NCBI GenBank assembly: GCA_021292105.1
Contig: CM037861.1
Span: 29,465,674 to 29,529,673 of the forward strand
DNA from: Anadara kagoshimensis
Lineage: Eukaryota > Mollusca > Bivalvia > Arcoida > Arcidae
Length of the DNA: 64,000 nucleotides
Reading direction: 5' to 3'
The number at the start of each line of letters is the position of its first letter. The stretch's first letter is position 1. Below the pieces are notes generated by a model. That model saw only the letters and a list, made by a program, of their open reading frames with translations, searched no databases and was not told where the DNA came from. Shown one piece after another: positions 22,596 to 32,459 of this stretch. Made by a program: the position numbers and the translations under genes.

Positions 22596-22961
22596 TTAGG
22601 TAACACATAAGGCTTCCACCAGGGTACACCATCCAGCTCTGTCCTTTGTCTTTCTTTCAAGTTCTCCCCAGCTGTATCCACAATCTTTCATATCTGTTTC
22701 TATTGTCCTCCTCCAAGTACATTTTGACCTTCCTGGTTTTCTTTTGCCAGCTGGAGTCCACCTTAGTGCTTTTTTAACATGCCTGATGTTGTCCATTCTT
22801 AAGATATGTCCTGTAAATCTCCACCCTCTCTTCTTAATCTCACTGTTGATGTTACTTATTCCTGTTCTTTCTGTAAGTTCGATGTTTGATACTCTGTCTG
22901 TCCATTTGATGTTCATAGTTTTTCTTAATAACCTACCTTCTACCCCTAAGTTTTCTGTCAG
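22596..22961 (-). pseudogene. LINE reverse-transcriptase protein, C-terminal tail
   Basis: The frame reads on the minus strand from LTENLGVEGRLLRKTMNIKW through KKRGWRFTGHILRMDN, ALRWTPAGKRKPGRSKCTWR and RTIETDMKDCGYSWGELERK to a normal stop after EALCVT. This is the characteristic tail that follows the reverse-transcriptase domain in many invertebrate non-LTR retrotransposon proteins, where a lysine/arginine-rich GKRKxGRxKxTWRRT phrase is typical. About 120 codons remain; the endonuclease and reverse-transcriptase domains are absent. The fragment is cut upstream at its boundary with MITE T, as expected of a 5'-truncated LINE or one trimmed by later events. The 3' untranslated part may run to about 22500. 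Clade (RTE-like or another) cannot be set from the tail alone. Confidence 0.85.
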
Positions 22962-22967
22962 CTACAT

Positions 22968-23179
22968 TACAGACCTGTCGAAAGTTTAACACTTAGCGAA
23001 CGAATTAGTGTCGAATCGGCAGCTCATTTCGGTCCCCGTTAGCGAAAACTTTTTGGTATGTGCTATCCATTTCTCAGTAGCTTTTTTACAACCAGCTTTC
23101 CATATCTCGGTCACTTGGCAGCCTAGCTGCGAATCGTTTTCCTATTCTAAGTGTTAAACTTTCGACAGGTCCGAACTGT
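22968..23179. mobile_element. MITE T, about 210 bp
   Basis: Left end ACAGACCTGTCGAAAGTTTA, right end GTGTTAAACTTTCGACAGGT then CCGAACTGTG. The interior carries AATTAGTGTCGAATCGGCAG and ATCTCGGTCACTTGGCAG. It abuts the cut end of the LINE fragment. Confidence 0.85.
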
Positions 23180-23624
23180 GGATTCTATTATTCGTTTTTT
23201 TTCATGCATCATGGTTAAACGTTCTGTTATTGACAAGGGATAGTATTATCATAAGGAAATAACACATTAATTCGACGCATGGATGACCTCGATAAGTGAT
23301 AATAGGTCACTGTTAAAATCTCATTAACTTTATTAATTATCTGTCAATTGCATGATTGTAGTCCGTGCAATAATCAAATCATCCAAACAAACACTACATC
23401 TCTATATCAACGTTGTGCCATATGTAAATATGTAATATTTTGGACATGGGCTGGTACTTTTTTGCATTTTAAGGAAACACATGTAAAAAGTGAGATTTTT
23501 TGAGCCAACAAAAGTACTTTAAGCTTCACTTCACCAAATTTGAATTATATTCAGCGAGTGTCATATCAACAGTAGGACCACTTGATGGTCAAATGGTCAA
23601 AAGTGCCGTGTTACGAATCACAAC
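23180..23624. other. AT-rich stretch, nothing recognised
   Basis: No gene or named repeat is seen. Confidence 0.4.
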
Positions 23625-23745
23625 AGCTTTCATGGCTTAGAGCTGTAACCTACTCAGAGGGATTCAGATCTAGTATGTGAGAGTAGGACAGTTTGTTTCC
23701 TGAAGGTCGGTGGTTTTGTCTGGGCACTCTTATTTTTTCTCAATG
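23625..23745 (+). mobile_element. Possible decayed tRNA-derived SINE head
   Basis: ATGGCTTAGAGCTGTAACCT could be a worn A box and GAAGGTCGGTGGTTTTGTCT a worn B box, the order and spacing expected of a tRNA-derived SINE. The boxes are too changed for certainty. Confidence 0.3.
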
Positions 23746-23758
23746 TCTGAACTACCCT

Positions 23759-23995
23759 TCTAAAATGAAGATATGGAAGACTGATTGAAAATTAATACGG
23801 ATTTTTAAGATTCTATAATAGCATAATAACAACCACGGTTTTTGTTCCAGTGCCTGTCCAAAATATTGGATTTTATAATGGAGATATGAAAAACTGATCG
23901 TAAAATTAAGGCGAGCATTTAGAAATCAAAAATAGCACAATAACATCCACGGTTTTTATTCCGGTGCTTGTTCCAGATAGGACATTTTATAATCA
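23759..23995. repeat. Tandem duplication, two units of about 120 bp
   Basis: Both units contain a GATATG(G)AA(G/A)AACTGAT phrase, ATAGCA(T/C)AATAACA, CCACGGTTTTT and TTCC(A/G)GTGC(C/T)TGT. The second unit ends at about 23995. Confidence 0.7.
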
Positions 23996-24065
23996 GAAGG
24001 CCGAGTGTGTGTTTGTTATTTTCTTGACTCGTTTTGTTTGTCTGTTTCATTAATTACTTGACGTA

Positions 24066-24403
24066 TTATTCTATGTGCTCGATTGCATAGGTTGTTGGTC
24101 CGTTAGTGGGAGGGTATTGGTTGGAACCCCGGCAGGGTCTGACCCAAGACTTGAAAGTGACTGTTCTTTCGCCAAGCACTCGACATTGGGTAATGAAAGT
24201 CACTGTCCTTTCGGATGGGAACTTAATATAAACGAGGTCCCGTGTCACGGTGGGCTTGGCACGCTAAAGAACCCTCCTATATAATGCCATCAGCGCAAAG
24301 CACGGGCAAAATGTCTGCACTTTCGCCTATAGCTGGCGACGTGTCGATATAAGTGAAATATTCTTGACTGGGACGTTAAACACCATTACTCAACTCAACT
24401 TAA
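24066..24403 (+). mobile_element. SINE-A, full-length tRNA-derived SINE
   Basis: A tRNA-like head (24075-24140) carries a B-box-like GGTTGGAACCCCGG followed by CAGGGTCTGACCCAAGACTT. A long body follows (CAAGCACTCGACATT, GTCCCGTGTCACGG, CGCTAAAGAACCCTCC), then a tail (CGCCTATAGCTGGCGACGTG, AATATTCTTGACTGGGACGT, TAAACACCATTACTCAACTC). The order head-body-tail is that of V-type mollusc SINEs with a conserved tail. Other copies: 25316-25497, 44530-44880 and 52917-53631. A SINE has no protein; it would depend on a LINE for movement. Confidence 0.8.
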
Positions 24404-24575
24404 CATAGGTTGTTGCCAAGTACACGTTAGTAGTGTATACTATTTGATGATAGTTAAAATTTGACACGCCCCAAAAACTAAGCTATACTACCTCATGCAA
24501 AGTATTGTATTAACTAAATTTGATTAGATTAATTTTGGTTCTTTTGGTTATCTTTTCAGCATCTTGAAAAAGTGG

Positions 24576-24630
24576 TTTCATAACTACTGATGAGGATTAT
24601 ATTCCGAAACGGTTGTCTAGTGCTGTGAAA
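24576..24630 (+). ncRNA. Hammerhead ribozyme, type I, core complete
   Basis: All conserved core parts are present in order. Helix I outer strand TTTCA (24576-24580), inner strand ACTA (24583-24586); core box CTGATGA (24587-24593); helix II GGA/TCC closing a six-base loop (24594-24605); core GAA (24606-24608); short helix III AC/GT around GGTT (24609-24616); cleavage base C at 24617, preceded by GT as in the usual GUC; inner helix I TAGT (24618-24621); internal loop GCTG; outer helix I TGAAA (24626-24630). Helix I is open, making this type I. Small type I hammerheads with a two-pair helix III are known from Penelope-like retroelements and animal retrozymes. The internal loop in helix I faces loop II, as needed for tertiary contact. 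Self-cleavage is inferred, not shown. Confidence 0.8.
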
Positions 24631-24948
24631 TTAAAACTGGTAACATTTGTAATTATCGTTTACTTGAGATATTTTTTGTTCTATTACCTTAATTACATAG
24701 GTTGTTGCCATCTGGTGTATTGTGTCTATTTTGCTGCAAATAACCTTGTATCTAATTGAACAGATAGAGGTAGGATCATTGTTTATAATTAAAAATAAGT
24801 GGCTTTGTTTACCACACTGTCCGAGTACAATTAATTACAATTGGATATCAATACTATCCCCATGTTTGTATGAAGACGTTTCTGTACTTGCAAGTATTCA
24901 ACAGGTCAATTCTTTTCTTCTGATGAAACCTTATTGTATTATGAATAA
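24631..24948. other. Spacer between ribozyme repeat and MITE T
   Basis: The ribozyme repeat continues for at least 15 bases (ATTAAAACTGGTAAC), shared with its relatives. The rest is AT-rich. An 83-codon plus frame (24722-24973) runs into MITE T and is not a gene. Confidence 0.4.
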
Positions 24949-25160
24949 CAGTACAGGCTTGTCAAAAGTTTAACATTAAGCTAACGAATTAGTACCGAAT
25001 CGGCAGTTCATTTCGGTCCTTCGTGAGCTGCATGTCGACACCAGCTGTGATCTATCTATCGGCAGCTTTTCGGCCACTAGTGCCCATATCTCAGTCGCTC
25101 TGCACCCAAGCTTCGACTCCTTTTCGTTTGGTCAGTGCTAAACTTTCGACAGGTCTGTAC
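24949..25160. mobile_element. MITE T, 212 bp
   Basis: CAGTACAGGCTTGTCAAAAG at the left and CTAAACTTTCGACAGGTCTG at the right. Interior AATTAGTACCGAATCGGCAG, GCAGCTTTTCGGCCACTAGT, ATCTCAGTCGCTCTGCACCC. Slightly worn terminal repeats. Confidence 0.85.
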
Positions 25161-25315
25161 CATAATTGCACTTACTGGATTTCCCAGATTACATAGAAAT
25201 GAAGAAAATATTTAATAAGTAAATGGGCTTTAATGGACATGATCCTTTATCCATTTCTTCATAACCAAGATGTTGCCAAAAGATACAATTAAACCTTATC
25301 ATTAGTCTAATAACT

Positions 25316-25497
25316 AAAGGTGGCTCAGTTGGTAGAGTACTCGCTCCGTAAGTGGAAGGTCGTGGGTTCGAACCCCGACCAGGTCTGACCCAAGATTTGA
25401 AAGTGGGTAGAGACTATTCTTTCGCAAAGCATACGACAATACGAAATAAAAGTCACACGAACTTAGGATAACAAGGCTCCGTGTCACTGTAGGTTTG
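25316..25497 (+). mobile_element. SINE-A, 3'-truncated copy with intact tRNA-like head
   Basis: The head has a clear A box (GGTGGCTCAGTTGGTAGAG) and B box (GTGGGTTCGAACCCCGACC), better kept than in the copy at 24066. The body follows as CAGGTCTGACCCAAGATTTG and GCAAAGCATACGACAATACG and ends near GTGTCACTGTAGG. The head could be mistaken for a tRNA gene, but the variable part is wrong for a cloverleaf and it continues into the SINE body. Confidence 0.75.
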
Positions 25498-25570
25498 ATT
25501 AATTAAAAATTAGGAGATCCCTGATATACAAATCATTTTATATTAAATTAATTATTTAATTATATTAAAA

Positions 25571-25772
25571 GTTGGATGAGTTGGTAACGGCAAAAATCAT
25601 TAAAAATTCTTAAATGGAATGAATGGTGAAAAAGTTGGAACGAGTTGGTAATTTAGTTGGAACGAGTTGGTAATTTAAACACATTTATAAAAACTCTGCA
25701 TAAAAATGTGGAACGAGTTGGTAAAAAAGATGGAACGAGTTGGCGAAAATCAGTTGGAACGAGTTATTTATA
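25571..25772. repeat. Minisatellite of AGTTGGAACGAGTTGGTAA
   Basis: The phrase GTTGGAACGAGTTGGTAA or a close form (GATGGAACGAGTTGGCGAA, GTGGAACGAGTTGGTAAAA) occurs six times with variable spacers of about 2-60 bases. The shortest spacing (about 21 bases) is at 25635-25675. Confidence 0.8.
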
Positions 25773-25857
25773 TAAAATATAGCCGAAAGTACAATTTTGA
25801 AAACTAGAAAAATATTTGGGTTTATTGTTAGATATTTTCTTATATCATTACAAATAT

Positions 25858-25996
25858 CTCGGCAGGTTTTTCGGCATCTATGTATCGTCAGTTTTTCGGT
25901 CACTAGTTTTCCATATATTACTTGGCCACTCGGACGCCGAGGTTCGACTCTTTTTTTCATCAGCCGAGTTAAAATTACGACAGGTCTGCACTGTAC
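25858..25996. mobile_element. MITE T, right part only
   Basis: ATCTCGGCAGGTTTTTCGGC, GGTCACTAG, CTTGGCCACTCGGACGCCGA, then TTACGACAGGTCTGCACTGT. The left end is gone. Confidence 0.6.
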
Positions 25997-26579
25997 TGAC
26001 TTTTTACATTTTAAGGGTGACTGATAATAATGGAGATATACATAAAATGGCTCCAGTTTAAATTTTAATCTGACAAACTCTGGCAATCATTTATGGTATT
26101 GACCACTGATACATGAAATTTAATCATGTACATAGAATTACATCATTCTTATTGAAACGCGTTCAAGATTATTTTAGATTGAAATTTACCAGTGGTAAAA
26201 TTAAATTGCAACATTTTACTATACATCTTTAAAGAACGTTTCAGAAAGGTGATATTTTGAACAAAATATCTGAAAAAGTTAATTAATTTGAGTATTTTTC
26301 TCGTTCATCCTTCGTTATGAATAGTAAATTATTAATTAAAGCGGAACTAATTTTGTTATAAAGATTCTGTTTTCTTTGAACGTATTTACGATTTTTTGAT
26401 TAATTAAAATGCCACAACGCCTTTGCCATGCTTTGTTTGATTTTGGTGTATATTTTTTTTAATAACTGGCACACCTTTAAATAAATTAGTATCTTTAAAA
26501 ATAGTGGTATTTAATAAATAAAAATTAAATACATTTATCTAAGCAAATGTCTTGTTATTTGTTGCATATGTAATTGCAT
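25997..26579. other. AT-rich flank of the tyrosine-recombinase element
   Basis: No features recognised. The left end of the retrotransposon may lie within the last 150 bases. Confidence 0.35.
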
Positions 26580-26683
26580 ACAACTTATCTCCCTTATCTT
26601 AATTCTCTAGTGTTTTAACGATATAAAAACTGCGTGCAACTACCGTGATTGTCATTGATCTAGAAGACTTTCAGCAAGAAAAA

Positions 26684-27700
26684 ATGCCTAGAGTCAGGGT
26701 TCGGGGAAGGAATGCTAGACGTGTCCAAGATGTCAGACCACGACGTCGCAATGCAAATCATGCTCCAGCGCATGATGAACCAGAGCAAGTCGTACAAAAT
26801 GTTGATGCCAATTTACCCAATCCTGGACCCCCTCATGTACTGCCTTTACATGTCGAAGCCATTTCGCAAGAAATAACAAGAAATGTGTTGCAGCGAATTC
26901 AAACCATCCAGCCTATCCAAGCCGTTGCAGCGCCTGCTAACATTAACATGGAGCAAGGTAATACAGAGCATGCTAATAACTTGCAGATTTTTAGTACTTT
27001 GCATGAATTAGGATACAATGTTCAAAATAATGTCAAAATCAAGATTATAAATAATGAGTATATTGATCTTGGAATACTGATTTCCAAAGTATCCAATCTT
27101 GATGACGATTCAAAAAATATTTCTATTAAAGATGGAAATCTTGTAATTACTAATAAGTCTCGTCCTACTAAAATTTCCGATTTTCAACAGTTGACTGACG
27201 CCATGCTTATATTTGCTAGCATTTACACCTCGGCCCATTCATTAGAATTTTCTGGTTTATTGAAATATATCCATACAGTATGGCTCGGTGCATCACGTAC
27301 ACCAGGCTTGGGATGGAAATCGTATGATATTCAGTTTAGACTAAAAAAGAACGGAACCCTGAGAAGTCCTGGGCGGTTGTCGATCAGGAGCTATGGTTGC
27401 TTTATATGTATGCAAACTTCAATACCATTCCTAATACAACTGCTACCACTTCTAACAGTATGTACAAATGTTACGACTATAATTACAAGGGTGTTTGTAA
27501 TAAACTTAGATGTTTTTACTTGCATTCTTGCATTAAATGCTCCATGACTCATCCTCAACTTAGATGCAGGGTAGTGAATGCTAGCAATATTAAGTTTAGG
27601 TCTGAAAATCAACAACAGCAATGGTCCTCTCGTGCGGCAGCTGTAGCTACTAGCAATGATAAACTTGACAGCACAAATGTCGGTAAACCAGCACAGTCTG
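26684..27700 (+). pseudogene. YR retrotransposon: gag-like region
   Basis: Begins at ATG 26684 in an AAAAATGC context. The N-terminal part is very basic (MPRVRVRGRNARRVQDVRPR), followed by a proline/glutamine-rich section. Toward the end lies a cysteine/histidine cluster (CYDYNYKGVC...CFYLHSCIKC) like the zinc-finger-type cluster of DIRS-order gag-like proteins. Part of the fossil element. Confidence 0.75.
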
Positions 27701-27719
27701 CTAATCAGTCTCGCTAATA

Positions 27720-28640
27720 GTCCAATTAAAGTTAATTCACTAAAAAGTTTTTTGAAGTTATATCCAAATTTAGATGATGCTGAATTACTATATAATGGTT
27801 TTAACCATGGTTTTAAGTTGAATTATCATGGTCCTCGTCAAAGGACTATTTGTTCTAATTTATCTTCTCTAAAAAATCGTGAATTAGAAGCTATAGAGAT
27901 AGTTATGAAAGAGGTTAATTTTGGCCGTGTTGCTGGCCCATTTTTATTTAATCCTTTGCCAAATTCAAGGCTTTCTCCAATCGGTTTAGTTCCAAAGAAA
28001 GATGGATCTTGGCGGGTAATACATCACTTATCATACCCTAAGGGGTCAAGTATAAATGATTTCATAGATCAAAATTTATGTTCAGTCAATTATACATCTT
28101 TTGACACCGCTTTGTAGGATCTGACTAAGTTGTGTAGCATTACTTCTGGTGCACCCGTTAATTTGTGTAGCATCAATACTATTGACGTGTTGCTGTTGGA
28201 GCTGATGTTAGCAAAAGTAGGCAAAGGTGCATTAGCGGCCAGGCTGGATGTAAAAAGTGCATTCAGGTTACTTCCGATTCATGCGTCCGATTTTGAACTT
28301 TTAGGTTTTAAAGTTGCCAATTATTATTTCACTGATAAATGTTTACCATTTGGGTGCTCTATATCGTGCTCATTGTTTGAAAAATTTTCTACTTTTTATA
28401 GTTGCTTTTTAAACACAGGTCACAAAGTGATAATATAGTACATTACTTAGATGATTTTTTATTAGCTGGTAGGGCAAATAGTGATGAATGTAAAAGCTTA
28501 ATGGAATGTTTTTCAGATATGTGTAATGAAGTGGGAGTATCATTAGCTCATGATAAAACGATTGGGCCATCTCCTATATTAGTTTTTCTAGGTCTTGAAA
28601 TAAACACAATAGAAATGAATGTCAAAATCCCTTCCGAAAA
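27720..28640 (+). pseudogene. YR retrotransposon: reverse transcriptase
   Basis: Visible landmarks: SPIGLVPKKDGSWRVIHHLS (the fingers region), ARLDVKSAFRLLPIH (motif A with the first catalytic Asp), LPFGCS, and HYLDDFLLAG (motif C). This arrangement is typical of DIRS-order reverse transcriptases. Fossil. Confidence 0.9.
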
Positions 28641-28899
28641 GCTTATTACACTTAAACATTCATTAGTTTGTCTTTTGAGCAAAAAGAAAACAACTTTGAA
28701 AGAACTTTAGTCTGTTGTTGGCTTACTTCATTTTTGTACCAGGGCCATTTCACCAGCACGTGCGTTCAACAGACGTTTTACGACACTATGACGGGCCTTT
28801 CAAAACCTTTTCACAAAATAAGAATTAATCTTGAAATGAAGGATGATATACGGGTATGGTTAACATTTTTTGAGTTATTTAATGGTATCGTAAGTTATG

Positions 28900-29320
28900 A
28901 TATCTCTAAATGTGTTTCAAGCTTTGAGATGAATCTCTTTACTGACAGTGCCGGTGGGTCAAAGTTTGGCTGCTCGGCAATTTTCAATACGCACTGGGTA
29001 TATCTGCAGTGGCCTGCAAAGTGGTATGATAAGCCGATTTTAAAGGATGTTACATTTTTAGAACTGGTACCGATATTGATGGCTTTCCATATTTGGAGTT
29101 ATCAATTACAAAATAAGAAATTTATCTTCAATACTGACAATCACGCCTTGGTTTCCATTTTAAATACTAAAACATCAAAATCCAAAAGAGTTATGTATTT
29201 ACTTAGACCGTTAATCCTTCATAGTATCTTATACAATATTCAGTTTAGATCTGTACATATCAGAGGTAAATATAATGTTGTTGCTGATGCTCTTTCTCGA
29301 CAGCAGTGTTCAAGATTCCA
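28900..29320 (+). pseudogene. YR retrotransposon: RNase H
   Basis: LFTDSAGGSKFGCSAIF gives the first acidic residue, FLELVPILMAFHIW the second, FNTDNHALVSIL the third, and NVVADALSR the last. The order matches the RNase H of DIRS-order elements. Fossil. Confidence 0.85.
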
Positions 29321-29429
29321 CCAAGCCTTTCCACAGGCGGATGCATTTCCATTACCAATACCGCAAGCGTTTCACCAGCTGCTATTGAACGTCGAACTAA
29401 ACAAATTTTAGCTGCTTCTATTTCTGTAC

Positions 29430-30315
29430 ATACTGCAAAAGCCTATATAACTGGACTTAAATCATTTCAGTAATTTAAATTGTCTCGTAAATTTCAAATT
29501 ATTTGGCCCCCACTCATATCGCATGTTGTTGATTTTACATCATTCTTATCCGTCAAGGGGAATGCTTCAAGTACAGTTAGAACGCATGTTTCTGCTATTG
29601 CGTACCAGTGTAAGATGAACAGTGTTACTGATGTTACTCAGTCGGTTTGAGTCGATTAGATAAGCGTGTTGATACTAGAATGCCTATAACTTTAGACATT
29701 TTGCTAAATATTCTTAAATTTCTTCCTGATATTTGCGTTTCAAAGTATGAATCAATAATGTTTGCTGCAATATTTTCTCTTGGTTTCTTTGGATTTTTCA
29801 GAATTGGAGAATTGTTCGCTACGCTAGCTCACTTAGTGATCAAGGTCATTCATTGCAGAGCTATAACATTCGTTTTGTTGATTGTATCAAATCACTAGAA
29901 ATAGTTCTCCCACACTAAAAAATCACTAGAAATAGTTCTCCCTCACTCATAAATGATCAATCTGGGCATGGGCATATAATACGTATCCCAGAAACACGCA
30001 TGTGTACTTGTCCTGTTAGGGCCGTGCTATCTTATTTGTCTATAAGGCCATGTTATGTTGGTCCTTTTTTCTGTCACTTGTCTGGTAATCCAGTAACCAG
30101 ATACCAGTTTGTCTGTATTCTTAAAAAGACCCTTACTGCTGCTGGTATTGATTCTACACTTTATGGATCTCATTCGCTTCGAATTGGTGCAGCAACCACA
30201 GCTGCTATGGCTGACATTGATAATGATAAAATTGCAGAATTTGGTCGTTGGAAATCTGGTTGTTACAAGTCGTACATAAGAATACCTAGTGTAAATATGG
30301 TCTCATTTAGTAAAT
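29430..30315 (+). pseudogene. YR retrotransposon: tyrosine recombinase
   Basis: The C-terminal half shows the hallmark phrase HSLRIGAATTAA (His-x-x-Arg) followed by GRWKSGCYKSYIR with the nucleophilic tyrosine region. The N-terminal half includes FSLGFFGFFRIGEL with the first conserved Arg. In intact relatives this enzyme inserts a circular DNA copy without a target duplication. Fossil. Confidence 0.85.
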
Positions 30316-30349
30316 AAATATACTAATTCAGTCAAAGATTTTCAGATTT

Positions 30350-30890
30350 ACACACAAATGTTTGGATTGTTGGATCTTCATTAGTGAAGCATGCATTTAT
30401 AAGAGCTATTCAATCGTCATATGGGAAGGATTTGCAGCTGGGGAGTCTTAATACTTATATATTATGGCAAGGCAAAGGCGGAATGAAGTGGTCGGAGGTG
30501 TTATGTAAAATCAAACATTTACTTAAATTTATTGACCCGCCAAATTTTATCATTTTGCATTGTGGCGGTAATGATATTTGTGATTGTAAATCTTTGCAAT
30601 TGATTAATAATATTATTTTTGCTTTGAAAACTATGTTTGAACTTCTTCCAAATACGAAAATTATTTTGTCACAAATTTTACCAAGGTTAAAATGGAGATA
30701 TGAGAAAAATCATGTTGCTGTTGACAAAATCAGGACAAGGGTAAACAGCAAAATAGCTACATTTCTCCTTAAAAATGGAGGCTATTATATTAGATACCCA
30801 GAAATTACTGAACTCAATACTGGTCTCTTCCAACTTGATAATGTGCATTTAAGCATACAACGTGAATTTATCTCCCCCTTTGTTTGAGTC
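30350..30890 (+). pseudogene. YR retrotransposon: SGNH/GDSL-type hydrolase stretch
   Basis: WIVGSSLVKHAF corresponds to block I, ILHCGGNDICD to block III (GxND) and DNVHLS to block V (DxxH) of SGNH hydrolases. Similar hydrolase stretches are known in some Ngaro-type elements; what they do for the element is not settled. Fossil. Confidence 0.75.
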
Positions 30891-31115
30891 TTGTCCATGG
30901 CTGTGATTTACCAAGTCAATTGGACTTGGGTATTGTTTGACCTTTGGGTCCATTGTATTGAATTGCAATTGATTATTTTTGTAGACTTTGTGTCTACCAT
31001 TTTTATAGACCAATTGGGTCTATCTTTTATCTATACTGCAAAATGTTTGTGGCATTTTTAATTTCTTGCTTGTTATCCTATTGTTTACATTTGATTTAAA
31101 CTTTTGGCAATTTAA

Positions 31116-31189
31116 TTTCTATTCTGGTGGCGCTGGATAAGATGAATCTTATCCATATGGCGGTATTGATGCTCTCACCAGTATAGAAA
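31116..31189. repeat. Nested inverted repeat near the element's 3' end
   Basis: An outer stem (TTTCTATTCTGGTG at 31116-31129 with CACCAGTATAGAAA at 31176-31189, 13 of 14 pairs) encloses an inner perfect stem GGATAAGAT/ATCTTATCC (31135-31143 and 31146-31154). The inner stem also occurs in the second piece at about 33685, whose similarity stops soon after. It could mark the element's end or an internal recombination site. Confidence 0.65.
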
Positions 31190-31480
31190 AAAGACACCTT
31201 TTAAAACATTTAGTTTTAAATAAATTCATACTCAGTTTGGTAAACATCTGCTACCAGGGTTTACCTTTATCTATTTAACATTTAATTACAATTTTACCTA
31301 TTGTTGAGGATGCCCTTTCAAAGATTCAATTTGGAGTCTTGGCTCCTTTATTTACACAGCCGTGGCCAGATTATGCCAACTTAATAATAAATATATAAAT
31401 TACACATTATGTTTATTGGTTATTTTTTATATCATTTAATGACAACTTCAGTATGCATTGTCCAATTATCTCCCCCTTGT

Positions 31481-32084
31481 GTTACAACCTGGTCTTAGAT
31501 AATAACATTTTTGAAGAATTAAAATGTCTTAACCACTTTATCATGCATTGTATTAACACGTTGTTTATTCAAAACCGGGAAAAATAAAAAAATAAAAAAT
31601 GAAAAGATTAAATAAGTAGATGGGGGTACTGAAGTAATATCGGTTTATTGCTTTAAACGTTCTGTCTGTAACTGTTGTGTGATCATAGTAATCACGGTGT
31701 AAAATTTGTAAACACTGTGCTAAAAGACAGTCTATTGTAAAAATACGGCAATTAAGTGTTAAGTGTCAACAGTGAATAATACTGCTTCGTTTTCCGTTTC
31801 TAGATCTAGATTATTTCTTAACGCGAAAAACAATGTATAATGAAAGTGGCTAAGTATAATGTCATTATCATGAACATGTTTATTGTTTACAGAGAAAGGG
31901 GATAATATTGTTGTATTTTCACAAATCGACTGCCTTTTAGCACACAATTTATACAATTTTACATCGTGATTAGTATGATCAATCGACAATTATAGACAAA
32001 ACGTGGGCGTTTTAGATGTAAACAGTGCGTACAAATAGACGCATTGGGTGTTTTTTTTTTTTCAGACAAGTCCTAAAAATCAAA
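31481..32084. other. AT-rich stretch, nothing recognised
   Basis: A 76-codon minus-strand frame (31759-31989) has no recognisable domain. No gene is called. Confidence 0.4.
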
Positions 32085-32152
32085 TTTAAATTACATCTTG
32101 TTTTAATTTTACAGAGCCAGACGGCCGTCTCGGAAACAATTTTTTTTAAGAT
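32085..32152 (-). repeat. Hammerhead-repeat relative with altered core
   Basis: The plus strand reads TTTTAATTTTACAGAGCCAG, ACGGCCGTCTCGG, AAACAATT, parallel to the repeat at 52144-52212. On the minus strand the helix III region has become ACGGCCGT, fully self-complementary, but the CTGATGA box is lost. Activity is not expected. Confidence 0.5.
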
Positions 32153-32459
32153 GTTAAAAAAATCCAAAGGTCCAGGTAATTTACTAAAATAAGCTAAATA
32201 CTTTGCATGAGGGGGTGTACCTTACATGTTGAAAAATTTCAGATTTAAACCGTCAATAAACTTAAAAAATATTTCATTTCTGACAATACAATATTTTTGC
32301 CTACTGAGTTACTGAGCCTACTGTATTTAACTGAGTTGTCAACATTATGGTTGGTTGGTTGAATGTTGCATCATCAATTTTTCAGCTATTCGCGACGAGA
32401 ACTATTTTATTAATCTCTATGGATGATTCTATGAACAATTTTGTGTGTACATGTGAACT

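Larger units (their letters stand above)
26580..31480 (+). mobile_element. DIRS/Ngaro-like tyrosine-recombinase retrotransposon, broken
   Basis: A single plus-strand element in the order gag-like part, reverse transcriptase, RNase H, tyrosine recombinase, SGNH hydrolase. The YLDDF reverse-transcriptase motif and a recombinase in place of a DDE integrase place it with the DIRS order; the trailing hydrolase stretch fits Ngaro-type members. It is broken, with roughly half a dozen breaks in its coding part, so it is a fossil copy. Both ends are uncertain: the left probably falls near the phrase TTATCTCCCTTATC at 26589, and the right between 31,170 and 31,480, where a related phrase TTATCTCCCCCTTGTG occurs. 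The split direct repeats expected for Ngaro could not be proven by eye. The copy looks fairly young, since a second piece at 32.9 kb is nearly identical. Confidence 0.85.

Noticed and set aside
25318-25390. Possible tRNA gene (good A and B boxes)
   Set aside because: The sequence continues into the SINE-A body and the arms do not form a proper cloverleaf; it is the head of a SINE.
31759-31989. 76-codon minus-strand frame between the two retroelement pieces
   Set aside because: No domain, no context of promoter or neighbouring exon, and length expected by chance.
32107-32118. Twelve-base perfect palindrome AGACGGCCGTCT as a restriction-like or operator site
   Set aside because: It is explained as the changed helix III region of the hammerhead-repeat relative at 32085-32152.
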